Below, in pieces: positions 1 through 10,761 of a stretch of DNA of 64,000 nt. Where the stretch lies: contig JACJXX010000001.1 of assembly GCA_020636435.1 (NCBI GenBank), positions 1,116,001-1,180,000 on the forward strand, read 5' to 3'. The stretch comes from Lewinellaceae bacterium. GTDB lineage: Bacteria > Bacteroidota > Bacteroidia > Chitinophagales > Saprospiraceae. The translations under genes were made by a program, and so were the position numbers. The notes beneath the pieces are model-generated. The model saw only the letters and a program-made list of their open reading frames with translations. It did not search any database and had not been told where the DNA came from. Position 1 is the stretch's first letter, and every line of letters starts with the position of its first letter.

Positions 1-2448
1 GCACTCGAGGCTGTCGCGGAAAGCCAGCGGGCCGGTATATTTATTGCCGAAATCGATGAAGCCGACTGCTTCCATAGTATCCAGCGTGACTTCCCAATAA
101 TCGGGCATAAGCGGAAACGTGGGTTCCCAGCCCGGCTGCTGCAGCTCCTTGACCCGGTAGGTGCCAGGGGGCAGGAACTCAAAGCCGTAGTACCCGAGGG
201 TATCCGTGTAGGCGGTGTCCAGGGGGTTGCCCAGGCTATCGCAGAGGACGATGCCCCATCCGCCCAGTCCGGGTTCGAAATCGGGGGCGCTGGGGTCGGT
301 AGGCGAATTCCGCAAGCTGTCGCAATTCAGGTCATGAAACTTAGCGCCGGTGATGGCGGAGCCATTGTTGCAGCACAAATTGCCGAGCACGGAGGCGCCC
401 TTCACGCTACCGGCGGCGGAGAAGCCCATGGCTACCGCTCCCAGGTTGCGCAGGCCAACTTTAATGCAGTACTTGCCGGCGTTTAACTTGACTTCCAGCG
501 TATCCGAGGCCCAGGGGTATTCGAAATCGTAGGGGCTGGCCATCGTTTCCCCTGGCGTAGTCATGACCGTATCGATGAAACTGCCGAAGGCGTCGCACAG
601 CACCACCTCGGCGTAATCATCCGCGTAGAGGTCCATCTCGATGGTGACCGCCGTACTGTCGTCACAGACGCAGAAGCACTTTTCAAACATGTAAGGGGCA
701 GCCGGCGCCGGATTGTTCAGCCCGAAATCGGAATACTGGAAGGGCGATATATACTGCGCCACCGGGCTCATATTATTGTAGAGCAAATCCCAGGCCGGGT
801 CAGGTTCTACGACGAAGGCGGGATGGGAGCTCAGCCCGGGAATGGGCCCGGAAACGAAACGCCAGCCGGGGTCGGGCAACCCGTAATTGATCAGCATCCC
901 GGAAGTATGATCTACCCCGGTGTTGAGGCTGAAGCTGTCGAGGCGGCATTCCTGGACGCCACACAAATCCAGGCCGGGCTCGTAGCGGCCGCAGTACGAC
1001 ATGCTGTCCAGCAAGTCAAAGCAGCCTCCCGCTATGCTGTCCAGCGGGCAGCCGGCGGAGGAACTGTCCACTACGACCAGGTAGTTCAACTCGGTAGAAT
1101 TGCCGTTCCGGTTGAAGGTATCCGGCAAAAAATCATCGAAGCAATCGCAATCGTAGAGCTGGCCCAGGATGTCGGTTTTTCCTACCCACAATTGTTCGCC
1201 GGCCGATGCAGTGGGCGCCCGGGAAGCAGCAACGAGGTAGCCATCGTCCAGGGCGGCCAGGCGGGTATGGTTGGTGGCCCCGTTATTGCTGGCGGTGGAA
1301 TACCGACGCACCCATTGCAGGGTGCCGGCGGCATTGAAGCCGGCGGCCAACGCAAGAGGCTGAAAAGGAAAAATTGACGTTAATTCACCGCTCATGCCTA
1401 CCGCAATGTCTCCGTTGGGCCGGATAGCCAGGCGGCTGCCGGTCAGGTTACCATCTGGTGGAAACCCCGGATACCTCATTTCTTTCGACCAGTCAACTAT
1501 GCCTTCCGGAGGAGTGGAGGCGCCCGGCGGGATAAACCGCATCAGAAATACCCGATAATCCGATAAAAAAGGGGGGCGGCTTAAATCCCGCACTCCGGTA
1601 ATGACCAGGCTGCTGTCGGGCGCCAGGGCGATGTCCGTAGGCCGGGCGGGAGACCTGGACGGGGATTGGGGCAATACCTGTAGGTCGGCCACCGGGTTCA
1701 TAGTTACATCAACTTCCGTCAGAAGCAAAAATGGTTGATTGCTGCGCGTCCCGACGACAGCGTACCGCCCGCTCGGGCTGTTAGCCGGCAGCTCGGCAAA
1801 AGCGGCGGGGTTGCCGGGCGGTTGCGGGGCAGCGTTGTCATATACTCCATAATTGCAAATCTGCCCATCGGGGCTCACTTCGAGGATGCCCGTCTGGGTG
1901 TTGTCAATGGCGTATAGCACGGCTATTTCCCCGTTCCGGTTGAAGAGGATGTCGCGGGCGATTTTGGTGGCCGGGCCGGAAATATCGTATTCTTTGGCCC
2001 AGGCCACACATCCTTCCTCATCCAGGCGGATGATGGCAAAGGTGTTGGCGCCGGCGGGGTTGGCGAAATTGGCGGCGGCGGCGTAACCGTCGTGGTTGCC
2101 GGCGCCGTCCCACACCTCCGCCAGGTGGGCGCTGAGGAAATTGTAAGCGCCGGGTGTGGAATCCAGATAAAACTGCTTGGGCGTCCCAATCAGGGTGCCG
2201 TTCATCGTAAGGCGAGTTAAAAACAAGCTAAAGGCCCCGGTGCCGGCGTCGCGCTTGAGCCCTAGAATGGCAACCTGCCCCAGCCTGTTGCGCAGGATGC
2301 CCTGCGGCCGCTCGCCGGCGCTATCTCCGCTGGGGTCGTAGGTGGCGCTGAAGGTGGAGATGGTGGTGTCGCCGCATAAGGAGGCCTGGCCCTGGCCGTG
2401 GAGGGTGAGGGTGAGGCATATCAGGAGTAGGAATAGGTGTCTGAGCAT
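1..2448 (-). CDS. Secreted multidomain protein, C-terminus beyond the window edge
   Basis: The minus-strand frame is open from an ATG at 2446-2448 to the left window edge (816 codons, no stop), so the gene is partial. It opens with a signal peptide (MLRHLFLLLICLTLTLHGQG). Then comes a propeller-like region rich in GYLVAAS and GDIAVG phrases, typical of Bacteroidota proteins annotated as delta-60 or hypothetical. Cys-rich stretches follow at about residues 450-650. The last visible part (about residues 715-810, GLGGWGIVLCDSLGNPLDT) resembles an SdrD B-like/prealbumin-type repeat. The mature N-terminus shares the words CGDTTISTFSAT with its downstream neighbour (STFSATHG), so the two are probably paralogues. 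By analogy the missing C-terminus would carry a T9SS sorting domain; this is inferred. No enzymatic motif is visible; a surface or structural role is most likely. Confidence 0.75.
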   Translation of the reverse strand, partial: MLRHLFLLLICLTLTLHGQGQASLCGDTTISTFSATYDPSGDSAGERPQGILRNRLGQVAILGLKRDAGTGAFSLFLTRLTMNGTLIGTPKQFYLDSTPGAYNFLSAHLAEVWDGAGNHDGYAAAANFANPAGANTFAIIRLDEEGCVAWAKEYDISGPATKIARDILFNRNGEIAVLYAIDNTQTGILEVSPDGQICNYGVYDNAAPQPPGNPAAFAELPANSPSGRYAVVGTRSNQPFLLLTEVDVTMNPVADLQVLPQSPSRSPARPTDIALAPDSSLVITGVRDLSRPPFLSDYRVFLMRFIPPGASTPPEGIVDWSKEMRYPGFPPDGNLTGSRLAIRPNGDIAVGMSGELTSIFPFQPLALAAGFNAAGTLQWVRRYSTASNNGATNHTRLAALDDGYLVAASRAPTASAGEQLWVGKTDILGQLYDCDCFDDFLPDTFNRNGNSTELNYLVVVDSSSAGCPLDSIAGGCFDLLDSMSYCGRYEPGLDLCGVQECRLDSFSLNTGVDHTSGMLINYGLPDPGWRFVSGPIPGLSSHPAFVVEPDPAWDLLYNNMSPVAQYISPFQYSDFGLNNPAPAAPYMFEKCFCVCDDSTAVTIEMDLYADDYAEVVLCDAFGSFIDTVMTTPGETMASPYDFEYPWASDTLEVKLNAGKYCIKVGLRNLGAVAMGFSAAGSVKGASVLGNLCCNNGSAITGAKFHDLNCDSLRNSPTDPSAPDFEPGLGGWGIVLCDSLGNPLDTAYTDTLGYYGFEFLPPGTYRVKELQQPGWEPTFPLMPDYWEVTLDTMEAVGFIDFGNKYTGPLAFRDSLEC

Positions 2449-2541
2449 GGTTGAATAGTTAATGGCTTCGCCCGTCTGTAGCCTTGGCGCAGGCAGGTTA
2501 TTTGAGGTTATTGGTTATTTGGGGTTATTGGGGTTATTTTC

Positions 2542-5500
2542 TCATTCCAGCTTCACAAAACGCTCCAGCAATACAGCCCCATCCTCGTGCCGCAGGCGCA
2601 GGAGGAGGATGCCCGCCGGCAGGGCATGGATGTTCAGGTTGTAGGTTTCGCCCACTTTCATTTCCAGGTTTTGCCGCAGCTGGCTGCGGCCGTCCAGGCT
2701 GGCTACTTCCAGGGTGTACCGGCCGGGGGCGGCGGTGCGGATGCCCAGTTGCCCCCGGGCAGGGTTGGGGAAGAGTTCCAGCGCCGGCAGCTGCCGGTTG
2801 GCGCTGTCGAGGATGACGGTATTGAGATCGCAGGTGACAATGCCCCCGGCAGCAGTGTAGCCGAGCACCTGATAGGTGTAGGTACCGGGCGGAGGAACTG
2901 GTTCCTGGGTGAAATAGAAATTGGTGCCGGGAACGGCGGATATGGTAGGCGACAGGGCGACTGAAGGCCCGCCGGGCAATAGGGTTCGTTCCACTTCGAA
3001 GAAAGAGAAAAGCCCGCCGTCATTCACCATCCAGGTGACGACTATGTCATATGGGTAGGAATCCGTTTGAAATGCTGTGTCTCTAAGGCATTCCGGCACG
3101 TGGGCCATATTGCAGGGCGGCAGGACGAAGCAATGCTCGAGGTAACAGCACTCCACGTTCACCGAGTCTTCATTCAGATAAGAGAACACGATGGTGATGC
3201 AACAAGTATCGCCCGGATTGCCGGCCGGCGGCCCTCCGAGCACTACCGTCACCGGATCGATGCTCTCTTCTCCGTAGAGGACGGAATCGCCGAGCGGGGC
3301 GTACTCCCCTACTGCCGGGCTGATGACCTTGCTGCTGTCGCCGATGATACGCACGGCGTTGATGGGCAACAGCAGCCCGTTGAGGTTGATGAAGTTGAAG
3401 GTAAATTCGTAGTTGCCGTCCGGCGTACAAACGACAGAATCCTGGGTAAGGACGGCGCACTCCGGGCAGAAGACGCTGAGCGTATCCCAGCACAGGATGG
3501 AATCGCCCTGCCACCAATTGACCTCGAAGTAGACAGAATCGGTCGTGGTGACGCCTTCCAGGCAGAAGTCGAACAGATTTACAGTATCGATGGGCAGGTA
3601 ACCTAAGGGATTAGACCAGAACAGGTGCTTGTTGAAGACGATCTCGTCGTACCACCAATCCGGCAGCCCGGCAGTATTGTAGATACCGGAAAATTCCACG
3701 CCGGGATTGAGGATGATGACTTCCAGGCCGTCAAAGAAATCCGGAACGGAATAGCCGTTCTTCATAGTAAAGGTATAACAGCAGGTGTCCTGCAGGCTGG
3801 TGTCCGCCGGCATGATCATAGCGGAGACATCCGCGCAGGGGTCGCACTGGGGAAAGGGAATGCACTGTTCCACCTCCGCGCAGCAGATCAGCTCCAGGGG
3901 CCCTTCGTGGGCGGAGAGCATAAAGCAAAACTCCTCCCCGGCGAGGTTCACAGGCACCGCTATGGCAAACATCACTGTGGCGCTTTGGCCGGGCGCCAGG
4001 GGAGTAGGAAGAACCAGGATGGAGTCGGGCAGGATGGAAATACCGCCAGGGCCGAGTACGTTGAGCTTGATGAGGCCGATGTCGAAGCCGCTGCCCAGCG
4101 GGTTTTTCACCATGACGGTGTACTTGTAGCCCAGCGAATCGCAGATCAGCGTATCGGCCAGGATGTACAGGCACTGCTCCGGTTCGGGCGTGCAATTGAA
4201 TGCCAGGCTGTCTTCGCAGATGATGTTGAAACCCGCGTCGTACCACTTGATCGCCACCTGTTGGGCAGGGTTGAGCACGTTGGCCAGGCAGAAGGTAAAA
4301 AAGTCATTGACCATGCCAGCGGGTAGGGGCGTCGGAGTACCCGGGCTGTAATCCTCGTGAAAGATCATCACGAGGGAATCGTTGAAACTGCCGCCCTTTT
4401 TGAAAGGCACGGCGATATCCGCCGCCTCGTCGTATTCGATCACGACGCCATCGGAGGTGCAGATGCCTACGGCGACGGGTGCCACCGGGCTGTTGTTCTC
4501 GTAGCTGAGGCGCCAGCAGCACTGGTGGTTACTGGTGTCGGCGGGAGTAGCCGTAACGGATAAGTTCGTACAAGTATCCACCGGCAGGGGCGGAAGCGAG
4601 CAGTAGGCCGAATCCGGCTGGAACGGCTGGCAGTCAGTAATAATGGGATTGAGCAGGACAGGGTGCAGGGTATCTACAGCAGGAATGACACTGATTTCCA
4701 CCTGGCGGTTGATGGTATCCAGCGCCAGGTTCTGGTAACACTGGCAGCTGTCGAGCCGGCCCTGCGCGTCCGTCTTGTCCACCCACAGCGGATATTCCTG
4801 GATGGCGGGGCCGCCACGCAGCATGCCCGTTTTGAACAAGCCGCCGTCCTGCGTTCGGGTCATGGAAAAGGGGTATCCGAACGGGCGGCTGATCTCGCCG
4901 TAGTCTTTCGTCCAGAGTACGATGCCGCCGGGGCTGGCCTGGAAGGTTCTGGCCTTGGGTAAACCGATCGCAATGTCATTGGAAACGAAAGCGAGCGTGC
5001 TGTTACCGGAGGCGGCGTCCACCACCAGGTCCATGGCCATTTCGTTTTCGGCATCGTTGAAGTCAAAAATATAATTATAGTCGACCGCCGGTGGCAGGCC
5101 CGGAGCAAAAGGATCAGTACTCAGCAGGAAAAGCCGGTTGGATGAATTGAACTGCAATTGTCCGGCCAGGACGAGACTGCCGCCGTTTGGTTCAAGATCG
5201 ACGGGCGTCTCATCGCTGTCGGAAAGCGCAAAGTCCCAATCATAGAGCGTGAACCGGTTCTGTACCACCTGGTAATTCCCATCGATGGCCAGCAGGGACA
5301 CATGCGTCTGTGTTGACGCCGGATCCGGTATGATCATCTGCCCCAGTACAGCGTACACCGGTGCGGAGAAACCGCTGCCCGGCCATAGTTTCACACTCAC
5401 GGCGTTGAAACCGATGGAGGGTGCGGCCCGGTATTCGTTGCCCTGCAGCAGGGTGCCGCTGTCGTCTACGGTGAAGAGGGTAAGAAAGCGGTCTCCGCCG

Positions 5501-6093
5501 ATATCGTTGGCGACAAAAACCATAAACGCTCCCGCCGCATTTTGAAACAGGCCCACCGGTATCTGCAGGCCGCCCTCCACGATGCGGCGCGTCCATACGA
5601 CACAGCCCTCCTGGTCGAGGCGGACGAGCAGCACATCAGGGGTAGCGCCGACTTGTTCGGCGGTTACCGCTACGAGGTAGCCATTCGGCTGGTTGTTGGA
5701 AAGCACTTCGATCAACTGGGTTTCTTTCAACAGGTGAGCCGGCTGGCCTTCGTAAAGGGACCAGAGCGTACCATTTTCCACTAAGAAAATCTCGTTCTTG
5801 TCGCCGATGGTTTGCCCGCTGGCGTCGAAACGGGCGAAATACAGAGCGTTGTAGGGGTTTTGCAAATCCCCCTCGTAACCCACTACGACATATTCTCCGT
5901 TGCTGTTCTGCAGGGCTTTGGTTCCACACTCCCGATATGCCCCCGGCCGGCCGTGCGTGGCGCTGAAGGTGGAGACAGCCGGCGGGGGGCAGGCCGTTTG
6001 GGCAAGGGACAGAGAGGCAGGGGCCAGGAATAACAAGCACAGGCAGATGGCTATGAGGTTAACAGGGGTAATAAAACAGTGCATCCGTATCAT
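2542..6093 (-). CDS. Large secreted protein with T9SS type A sorting domain
   Basis: Start set at ATG 6091-6093, with 6082-6084 as the alternative, because these directly precede a good signal peptide (LIAICLCLLFLAPASLSLAQ). A longer in-frame reading would overlap the divergent kinase gene. About 1,183 residues: an N-terminal propeller-like half with NGEYVVVGYEG-type segments, then several cysteine-rich beta-sandwich modules starting like CTNLSVTATPADTS and CADVSAMIMPADTS, then a C-terminal domain LELFPNPARGQLGIRTA ... GILLLRLRHEDG typical of T9SS type A (Por secretion) sorting. Predicted export to the periplasm and on through T9SS to the surface or medium. Related at its N-terminus to the adjacent partial gene; together they look like a tandem duplication. 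Function unknown. Confidence 0.85.
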   Translation of the reverse strand: MIRMHCFITPVNLIAICLCLLFLAPASLSLAQTACPPPAVSTFSATHGRPGAYRECGTKALQNSNGEYVVVGYEGDLQNPYNALYFARFDASGQTIGDKNEIFLVENGTLWSLYEGQPAHLLKETQLIEVLSNNQPNGYLVAVTAEQVGATPDVLLVRLDQEGCVVWTRRIVEGGLQIPVGLFQNAAGAFMVFVANDIGGDRFLTLFTVDDSGTLLQGNEYRAAPSIGFNAVSVKLWPGSGFSAPVYAVLGQMIIPDPASTQTHVSLLAIDGNYQVVQNRFTLYDWDFALSDSDETPVDLEPNGGSLVLAGQLQFNSSNRLFLLSTDPFAPGLPPAVDYNYIFDFNDAENEMAMDLVVDAASGNSTLAFVSNDIAIGLPKARTFQASPGGIVLWTKDYGEISRPFGYPFSMTRTQDGGLFKTGMLRGGPAIQEYPLWVDKTDAQGRLDSCQCYQNLALDTINRQVEISVIPAVDTLHPVLLNPIITDCQPFQPDSAYCSLPPLPVDTCTNLSVTATPADTSNHQCCWRLSYENNSPVAPVAVGICTSDGVVIEYDEAADIAVPFKKGGSFNDSLVMIFHEDYSPGTPTPLPAGMVNDFFTFCLANVLNPAQQVAIKWYDAGFNIICEDSLAFNCTPEPEQCLYILADTLICDSLGYKYTVMVKNPLGSGFDIGLIKLNVLGPGGISILPDSILVLPTPLAPGQSATVMFAIAVPVNLAGEEFCFMLSAHEGPLELICCAEVEQCIPFPQCDPCADVSAMIMPADTSLQDTCCYTFTMKNGYSVPDFFDGLEVIILNPGVEFSGIYNTAGLPDWWYDEIVFNKHLFWSNPLGYLPIDTVNLFDFCLEGVTTTDSVYFEVNWWQGDSILCWDTLSVFCPECAVLTQDSVVCTPDGNYEFTFNFINLNGLLLPINAVRIIGDSSKVISPAVGEYAPLGDSVLYGEESIDPVTVVLGGPPAGNPGDTCCITIVFSYLNEDSVNVECCYLEHCFVLPPCNMAHVPECLRDTAFQTDSYPYDIVVTWMVNDGGLFSFFEVERTLLPGGPSVALSPTISAVPGTNFYFTQEPVPPPGTYTYQVLGYTAAGGIVTCDLNTVILDSANRQLPALELFPNPARGQLGIRTAAPGRYTLEVASLDGRSQLRQNLEMKVGETYNLNIHALPAGILLLRLRHEDGAVLLERFVKLE

Positions 6094-6280
6094 TGATTTT
6101 AAGGTGTTTATGCTATTGAGGAGCAGGCGGATAAATACAAGATCGCAAAAAGAAATATGGATTTTTCTCCTGTTTGATATTTGGCGGGGCAAACTCAATA
6201 AGCGGCAACGTTGGTTTGAAATTCGGATATTCAGGCGATTTTTTTCGATATTGGGATTGTAGCTCATAATTATTCCTGGA

Positions 6281-9108
6281 ATGAAGCTGACCGATTCGTT
6301 ACATTGCCTTACCCTGACTACGGCTTTGGCCCTGTCTTTGCTCATCGTGCCTGGCGCCGGGGCTCAACAGCCTCACCCATTTTTCCGGCAATACACCGCC
6401 GACGACGGCCTGCCCAGCGATGTGGTGTACAACATCATCGAAGACAGACAGGGTTACATTTGGTTTTCCACGGGCAACGGCCTTTGCCGGTTCAACGGCT
6501 ATGAAGTGGAGCAGTTCCCTTCCCCTCAGAAAGACCTCAACTACACCGCCTTGTTCAACATGCGGCTGGACAGCCTGGGGCGCGTATGGTCCCATAGTAT
6601 CTACGGCAAACTCTACTATTTTGATCAGGACAGCATTTTCAAGCATCCCTACAGCGATACCGTGGTGCTCAGCAACAAGCCCCATTTCCAGTTTTCCCTG
6701 GGCTTTGCCGTGGAGGGCGGCGGTGAGCAGGCGATTTATTTCCTCGACGGGCTGGGCATCATAAGGGTTGAATCAGGCGGGCGGCAAGAGCTGATCCGCC
6801 CGCAAGTTTTGCCGGCGCTGATGGCGATGGAGCAAGACGGGATATTCACCACAGCCAATGCCTGGCCTACGGAGCCGGCCATACGCCGCGCTCGCCTGGA
6901 CAGCCTCCGCCAAACCGGGCTGAGGCCGCCACTGGCGCTGTGCCGGGGAGACAGCATAACCGTCATAGGCGGTTTCAAGCAGGCGTCCACCGCCAAGCTT
7001 CGGCGGGAGTTTATGATCCGCTATGCAGATGGCATGCTGGTTTTCCGAAACGGAGACCTATATTACCTTCAAGGAGACCGCATACAGTGGCATCAGGTAT
7101 ACCCCCACAATCCCATACTTTTCCGGCAGGACCGGGAGGGGCGCCTGATGGCGGGGCTGAACGGCCGGGGAGGCGTCTTGTTCTACGACAACCTGGAGGC
7201 TTTGCAACAGGGGCGGTTTCGCCGCTACCTGGAGGGTTACTCCGTGACTGCCATGTGCCAGGACAGCCGGGGCGGCTACTGGTTCACCACCCTGGGCGAC
7301 GGGGTGTTTTATACGCCGGGGTTCGGCCTGGAGATCTACGACGAGCGGTCGGGCCTGCCGCAGGAAAGTGCCCGGGCGCTGGCCCTGAAAAGCGAAGAAG
7401 AGGCTTTCATCGGGTTTGACAATGGATCGGCATATTTCCTGGGGGCGGCTTCCGATACGCTGGCATATCTGGGCACGCCTTCTCCTGGAAAGGATTTGTT
7501 CGCCCTGGAATACGATGCTGTCCGGGGTCAGCTTTGGGCCGCTACCGGCCGGTTATTTAAGTACGAAACCGGCGAATGGATACCTTACGAAGAAAGATAT
7601 ATTAATCCCTGGCAGCCCTATAGCATCATTCCCAAAAACATCGTTTTCAGCCCAGATGGACGGGCCTTGTGGATCAACGGGGCCGCCGGTTTTGCCGCCA
7701 TCGGACCGGAAAGTGGGCAGCTGCTCATCCACTCTTCGGCGTTCAATGACCAACAGCGCACTTATTCTATCTTTCAAGACAGCCGGCAGCGCGTATGGGC
7801 AGGAGTCAACAACCAGATGTTCGAGCTCGTGGATGGGCAACTCGAAACCCGGCACGATTGGCACGAAGGGTTCTTGTATCCTGTTCAGGACATTGCTCAG
7901 CTCCCGGACAGCACCCTGGTGTTCGCCCCCAACGCCATGGGCTTGTTGCTGATGGACAAGCGGGACAGCATCCGGCAACTGACAACAGCTGACGGCCTGG
8001 CCTCCGACGCTATCCGGTCGCTTTACGCCGATCCGCAGGGACGTATCTGGGCTGGCAGCAGCCGGGGGCTGAGCCGGCTCACGCCTCAGGGCGGCGGCGG
8101 TTTCGCTATTGAAACCATCGCCCGGGCCAACGGGCTGCCTTCCAATGTCATCAACAAAGTGGCCGGCGCCGGAAATTCCGTGTGGCTGGCCACCGATAAA
8201 GGGGTGGTACGGCTGCGGAACAACACCAACTCGGTGGCAGCGCCACCGCCCCTCCTCACAAAGGCAACCGCCAATAATGAGCGCTGGGACTGGAGGCAGA
8301 AGGCTACCTTCAATCACCGGCAGAACAACATCGGTTTTGAATTCCTCTCCCTGCAGTACCACTTCTTTGGCAGAATTCCCTACCGGTACCGCCTGAAAAG
8401 AGATGCAGCCTGGACTCATACTTTTAACCGGGACGTGTTTTTACCCGCCCTTCAGCCCGGCCGTTACCGGCTGGAGGTACAGGCAAAAGGGCAGGACGGC
8501 CGCTGGAGCCCTTCCGCAGAAGCAGCCTTTGAAGTGCGCCCACCCTACTGGGCTACCTGGTGGTTCCGGGGGCTGGCGCTGGTGCTGGCGGGCAGTGCTT
8601 TCTTCGCCTTTTTCCGCATCCGCACCAACCAACTAAAAGCCGAAACCCTTCGCCTGCAGGAGCGGACAAAACTCGAAAAGGAGATGGCAGAACTCGAACA
8701 ATCCGCCCTGCGAGCGCAGATGAACCCCCATTTCATCTTCAACTGCCTCAGTTCTATACAGCATTTCATCCTGGAGGGCGACAAAGGCCCGGCCGTGCAG
8801 TATTTGTCCAGCTTTGCCCAATTGATCCGCGCCACTCTTCATGCTTCCATGGAGGCCGAAGTGCCACTGGAAGATGAGGTGCAAATGCTGAAACACTACC
8901 TTGAACTGGAACAGATGCGCTTTCGAAATAAATTCGATTTTGCCATTGAGGTCGACGAACAGATCGATACCTACGAGGCCGTTGTCCCGCCGTTGTTGAT
9001 CCAACCCTATGTGGAAAACGCCATTATCCACGGCCTGGCGAACACGGAAAGGGGCGGTAGCATAAATATCCGGTTTGCCCGGGCGGAGGGTAACATTCAG
9101 GTGTCCGT
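6281..9108 (+). pseudogene. Sensor histidine kinase (propeller + Y_Y_Y + LytS type), 5' part, interrupted by an IS
   Basis: Signal peptide at residues 1-28, then a two-component-regulator propeller (about 40-650, blades with DRQGYIWFSTGNGLCRF or DPQGRIWAGSSRGLSRL), a Y_Y_Y domain (about 680-755), one membrane helix (WWFRGLALVLAGSAFFAFFR) and a LytS/YehU-type kinase domain with phospho-acceptor His in MNPHFIFNCLSSIQHF (about residue 816) and N-box PYVENAIIHGLA. At base 9108 the host sequence stops at the left end of an IS. Translation would run on into the IS and stop at 9242-9244, adding 45 foreign residues. The G-box (DNGIGI) is left behind at 10766 onward, so the truncated product should not bind ATP normally. 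The intact gene would encode 1,008 residues. It pairs with the LytTR regulator downstream. Confidence 0.9.
9105..9108. repeat. Left target-site duplication of the IS
   Basis: The four bases CCGT directly precede the left end of the insertion and recur at 10762-10765 after its right end. Deleting 9109-10765 gives GTG TCC GTT ACG GAT AAC GGC, which reads V-S-V-T-D-N-G and restores the kinase G-box in frame. Confidence 0.85.
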
Positions 9109-10761
9109 CAGGCCGTGCCAAAAGTCATTTTTTTTGAAGGGGAAAGGAATTAACTTAATGATGGAACAAAAATCAATACAATGGGGCACCGAGAAGGCAT
9201 CAGCCGGGCGGAGCCCATCCGGCTCAACCTGGAAGAACACATAGCGCAAGACAACCCCGTCCGATTAATCGATGCCTACGTGGATTCCTTGGATCTAAAG
9301 GAGTTGGGCTTTAGCCACGTAGTGCCGGCGGAAACGGGCAGCCCTCCTTACCACCCCGGGGATTTGCTCAAGCTGTACATATACGGCTACCTTCACCGGA
9401 TGCGCAGCTCGCGGCAGTTGGCCTGGGCTTGCGAGGTGAATATAGAATTGTGGTGGTTGTTAAAAGGGCTGAGGCCATCCTGGCGGACGATAGCGCGCTT
9501 CCGGGCGGAGCACCCAAAGAGCCTGCGCAAGTTATTTCAGCACTATGTACAAAGCTTGAACAATTGGGGGCTGCTGGAAGGGAAAACCGTTGGAGTAGAT
9601 TCGGTGAAACTACGGGCGCAGAACAGCAAGAAAAACAATTACAATGAGAAGAAGCTGCGGCGCCATCAAACCTACATCGCCAACAAGATCCGCCAGTACA
9701 TGAAAGAAATGAATGAGGCGGATGAGGAAGGAGGCCTGGAGGGCTGGGCGCGCAAACAGCAAGCATTGGCCAATACTACTGTGCAGTTGGAGCGGCTGGC
9801 CAAATACAGGGAGTTGGAAAAGCAATTGGAGCAAAGCGGGGAAAAGCAGGTATCCACCACAGACCCAGATGCGCGAGCTCTTGCCCTGCACCGGGATATT
9901 GTAGAAGTGTGCTATTCGGCCCAAACAGCCACCGACGCAAAGCACAAGCTATTGGTACACTACGAAACGACAAACGAGAATGATGCCCATGCCCTGTATT
10001 CGGCAGCCAAAGGGGCAAAGCAAGCCCTGAAGGCGGACAAATTGGATGTTTTGGGAGATAAAGGCTACCATACCGGCAGCGAGCTGGCTGCCTGCGCAGA
10101 GGACGGGATTACTACTTATGTCGCTTCGCCTGAAGCAAGCACCCCGGGCAATGGCCCGCAGGAGGGCTATCAGGCAAAGGATTTTATATACATCGGCCAG
10201 GGCGATTATTACATTTGCCCGCAGGGGTATGATTTGCATACCAACGGCAGGTTTTATGCTAAAGGCAATGCGGATTACAGGGTAAAGCACTATAAAACGA
10301 AAGCATGCGCAGAGTGCCCGGTACGGCAAGCATGCACAAAAAACAAGATGGGGCGGCTCATCGAGCGCTCGGAATACCAGGAATATGCCGATGCCAACCG
10401 GCAGCGGGTGGAAGCTCGAAGAGGATATTACCGAAAGCGCCAAGAGATAGTAGAACATCCTTATGGGACGATAAAGAGGGCATGGGGCTATACCTACACG
10501 CTGCTGAGAGGCATGGAAAAGGTAGACGGGGAGTTGGGCCTGATTTTCTTTTGTTACAATTTGAGGCGTACTATGTCTATACTTGGCGTACAGGGGGCAA
10601 TTGAGCGCCTCCGAAGGCTTTTTATTGCATTTTGGCGCTCTGTTGCACGGTGGAGGGCCTCGTTGCGAAATGCGAAATTCAAAAAGCTTGCCTGCTCTGG
10701 CGTGGCATGGTGCGCCAGAGCGTGAAAAAACCTATATTGAGGCGTGTTTTGGCACAAACTG
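9109..10761 (+). mobile_element. IS1182-family insertion sequence, apparently complete
   Basis: 1,653 bp. The ends are imperfect inverted repeats: the left end reads CAGGCCGTGCCAAAAGTC and the reverse complement of the right end reads CAGTTTGTGCCAAAACAC, sharing CAG and GTGCCAAAA. A CCGT duplication flanks the element. It holds one full-length DDE transposase gene in the direction of the host gene. The clean ends, intact transposase and perfectly restorable host frame suggest a recent insertion. Transcription through the element could still reach the regulator at 10981, but no outward promoter was identified. Confidence 0.9.
9181..10725 (+). CDS. IS1182-family transposase
   Basis: 514 residues. 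The N-terminus, with EEHIAQDNPVRLIDAYVDSL and LGF followed by PPYHPGDLLKLYIYGYLHR, is characteristic of IS1182 transposases. DDE catalytic positions are recognisable: first Asp in GKTVGVDSVKLRAQNS, second in VLGDKGYHTGSE, Glu in EHPYGTIKRAWGY. An insertion domain with coiled-coil character (about residues 150-225) lies between the first two. A cysteine motif (CAECPVRQACTK) precedes the Glu, as is common in this family. No frameshift or stop is present, so the protein is probably active. Start chosen at the first ATG in frame; an ATG at 9160 is in the kinase frame, not this one. Its function is cutting and joining of the element's ends. Confidence 0.93.
   Translation: MGHREGISRAEPIRLNLEEHIAQDNPVRLIDAYVDSLDLKELGFSHVVPAETGSPPYHPGDLLKLYIYGYLHRMRSSRQLAWACEVNIELWWLLKGLRPSWRTIARFRAEHPKSLRKLFQHYVQSLNNWGLLEGKTVGVDSVKLRAQNSKKNNYNEKKLRRHQTYIANKIRQYMKEMNEADEEGGLEGWARKQQALANTTVQLERLAKYRELEKQLEQSGEKQVSTTDPDARALALHRDIVEVCYSAQTATDAKHKLLVHYETTNENDAHALYSAAKGAKQALKADKLDVLGDKGYHTGSELAACAEDGITTYVASPEASTPGNGPQEGYQAKDFIYIGQGDYYICPQGYDLHTNGRFYAKGNADYRVKHYKTKACAECPVRQACTKNKMGRLIERSEYQEYADANRQRVEARRGYYRKRQEIVEHPYGTIKRAWGYTYTLLRGMEKVDGELGLIFFCYNLRRTMSILGVQGAIERLRRLFIAFWRSVARWRASLRNAKFKKLACSGVAWCARA

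Noticed and set aside
823..1377. 184-codon plus-strand frame
   Set aside because: Antisense to the partial secreted-protein gene, which has signal peptide and domains; the frame reflects GC-rich codon shadow.
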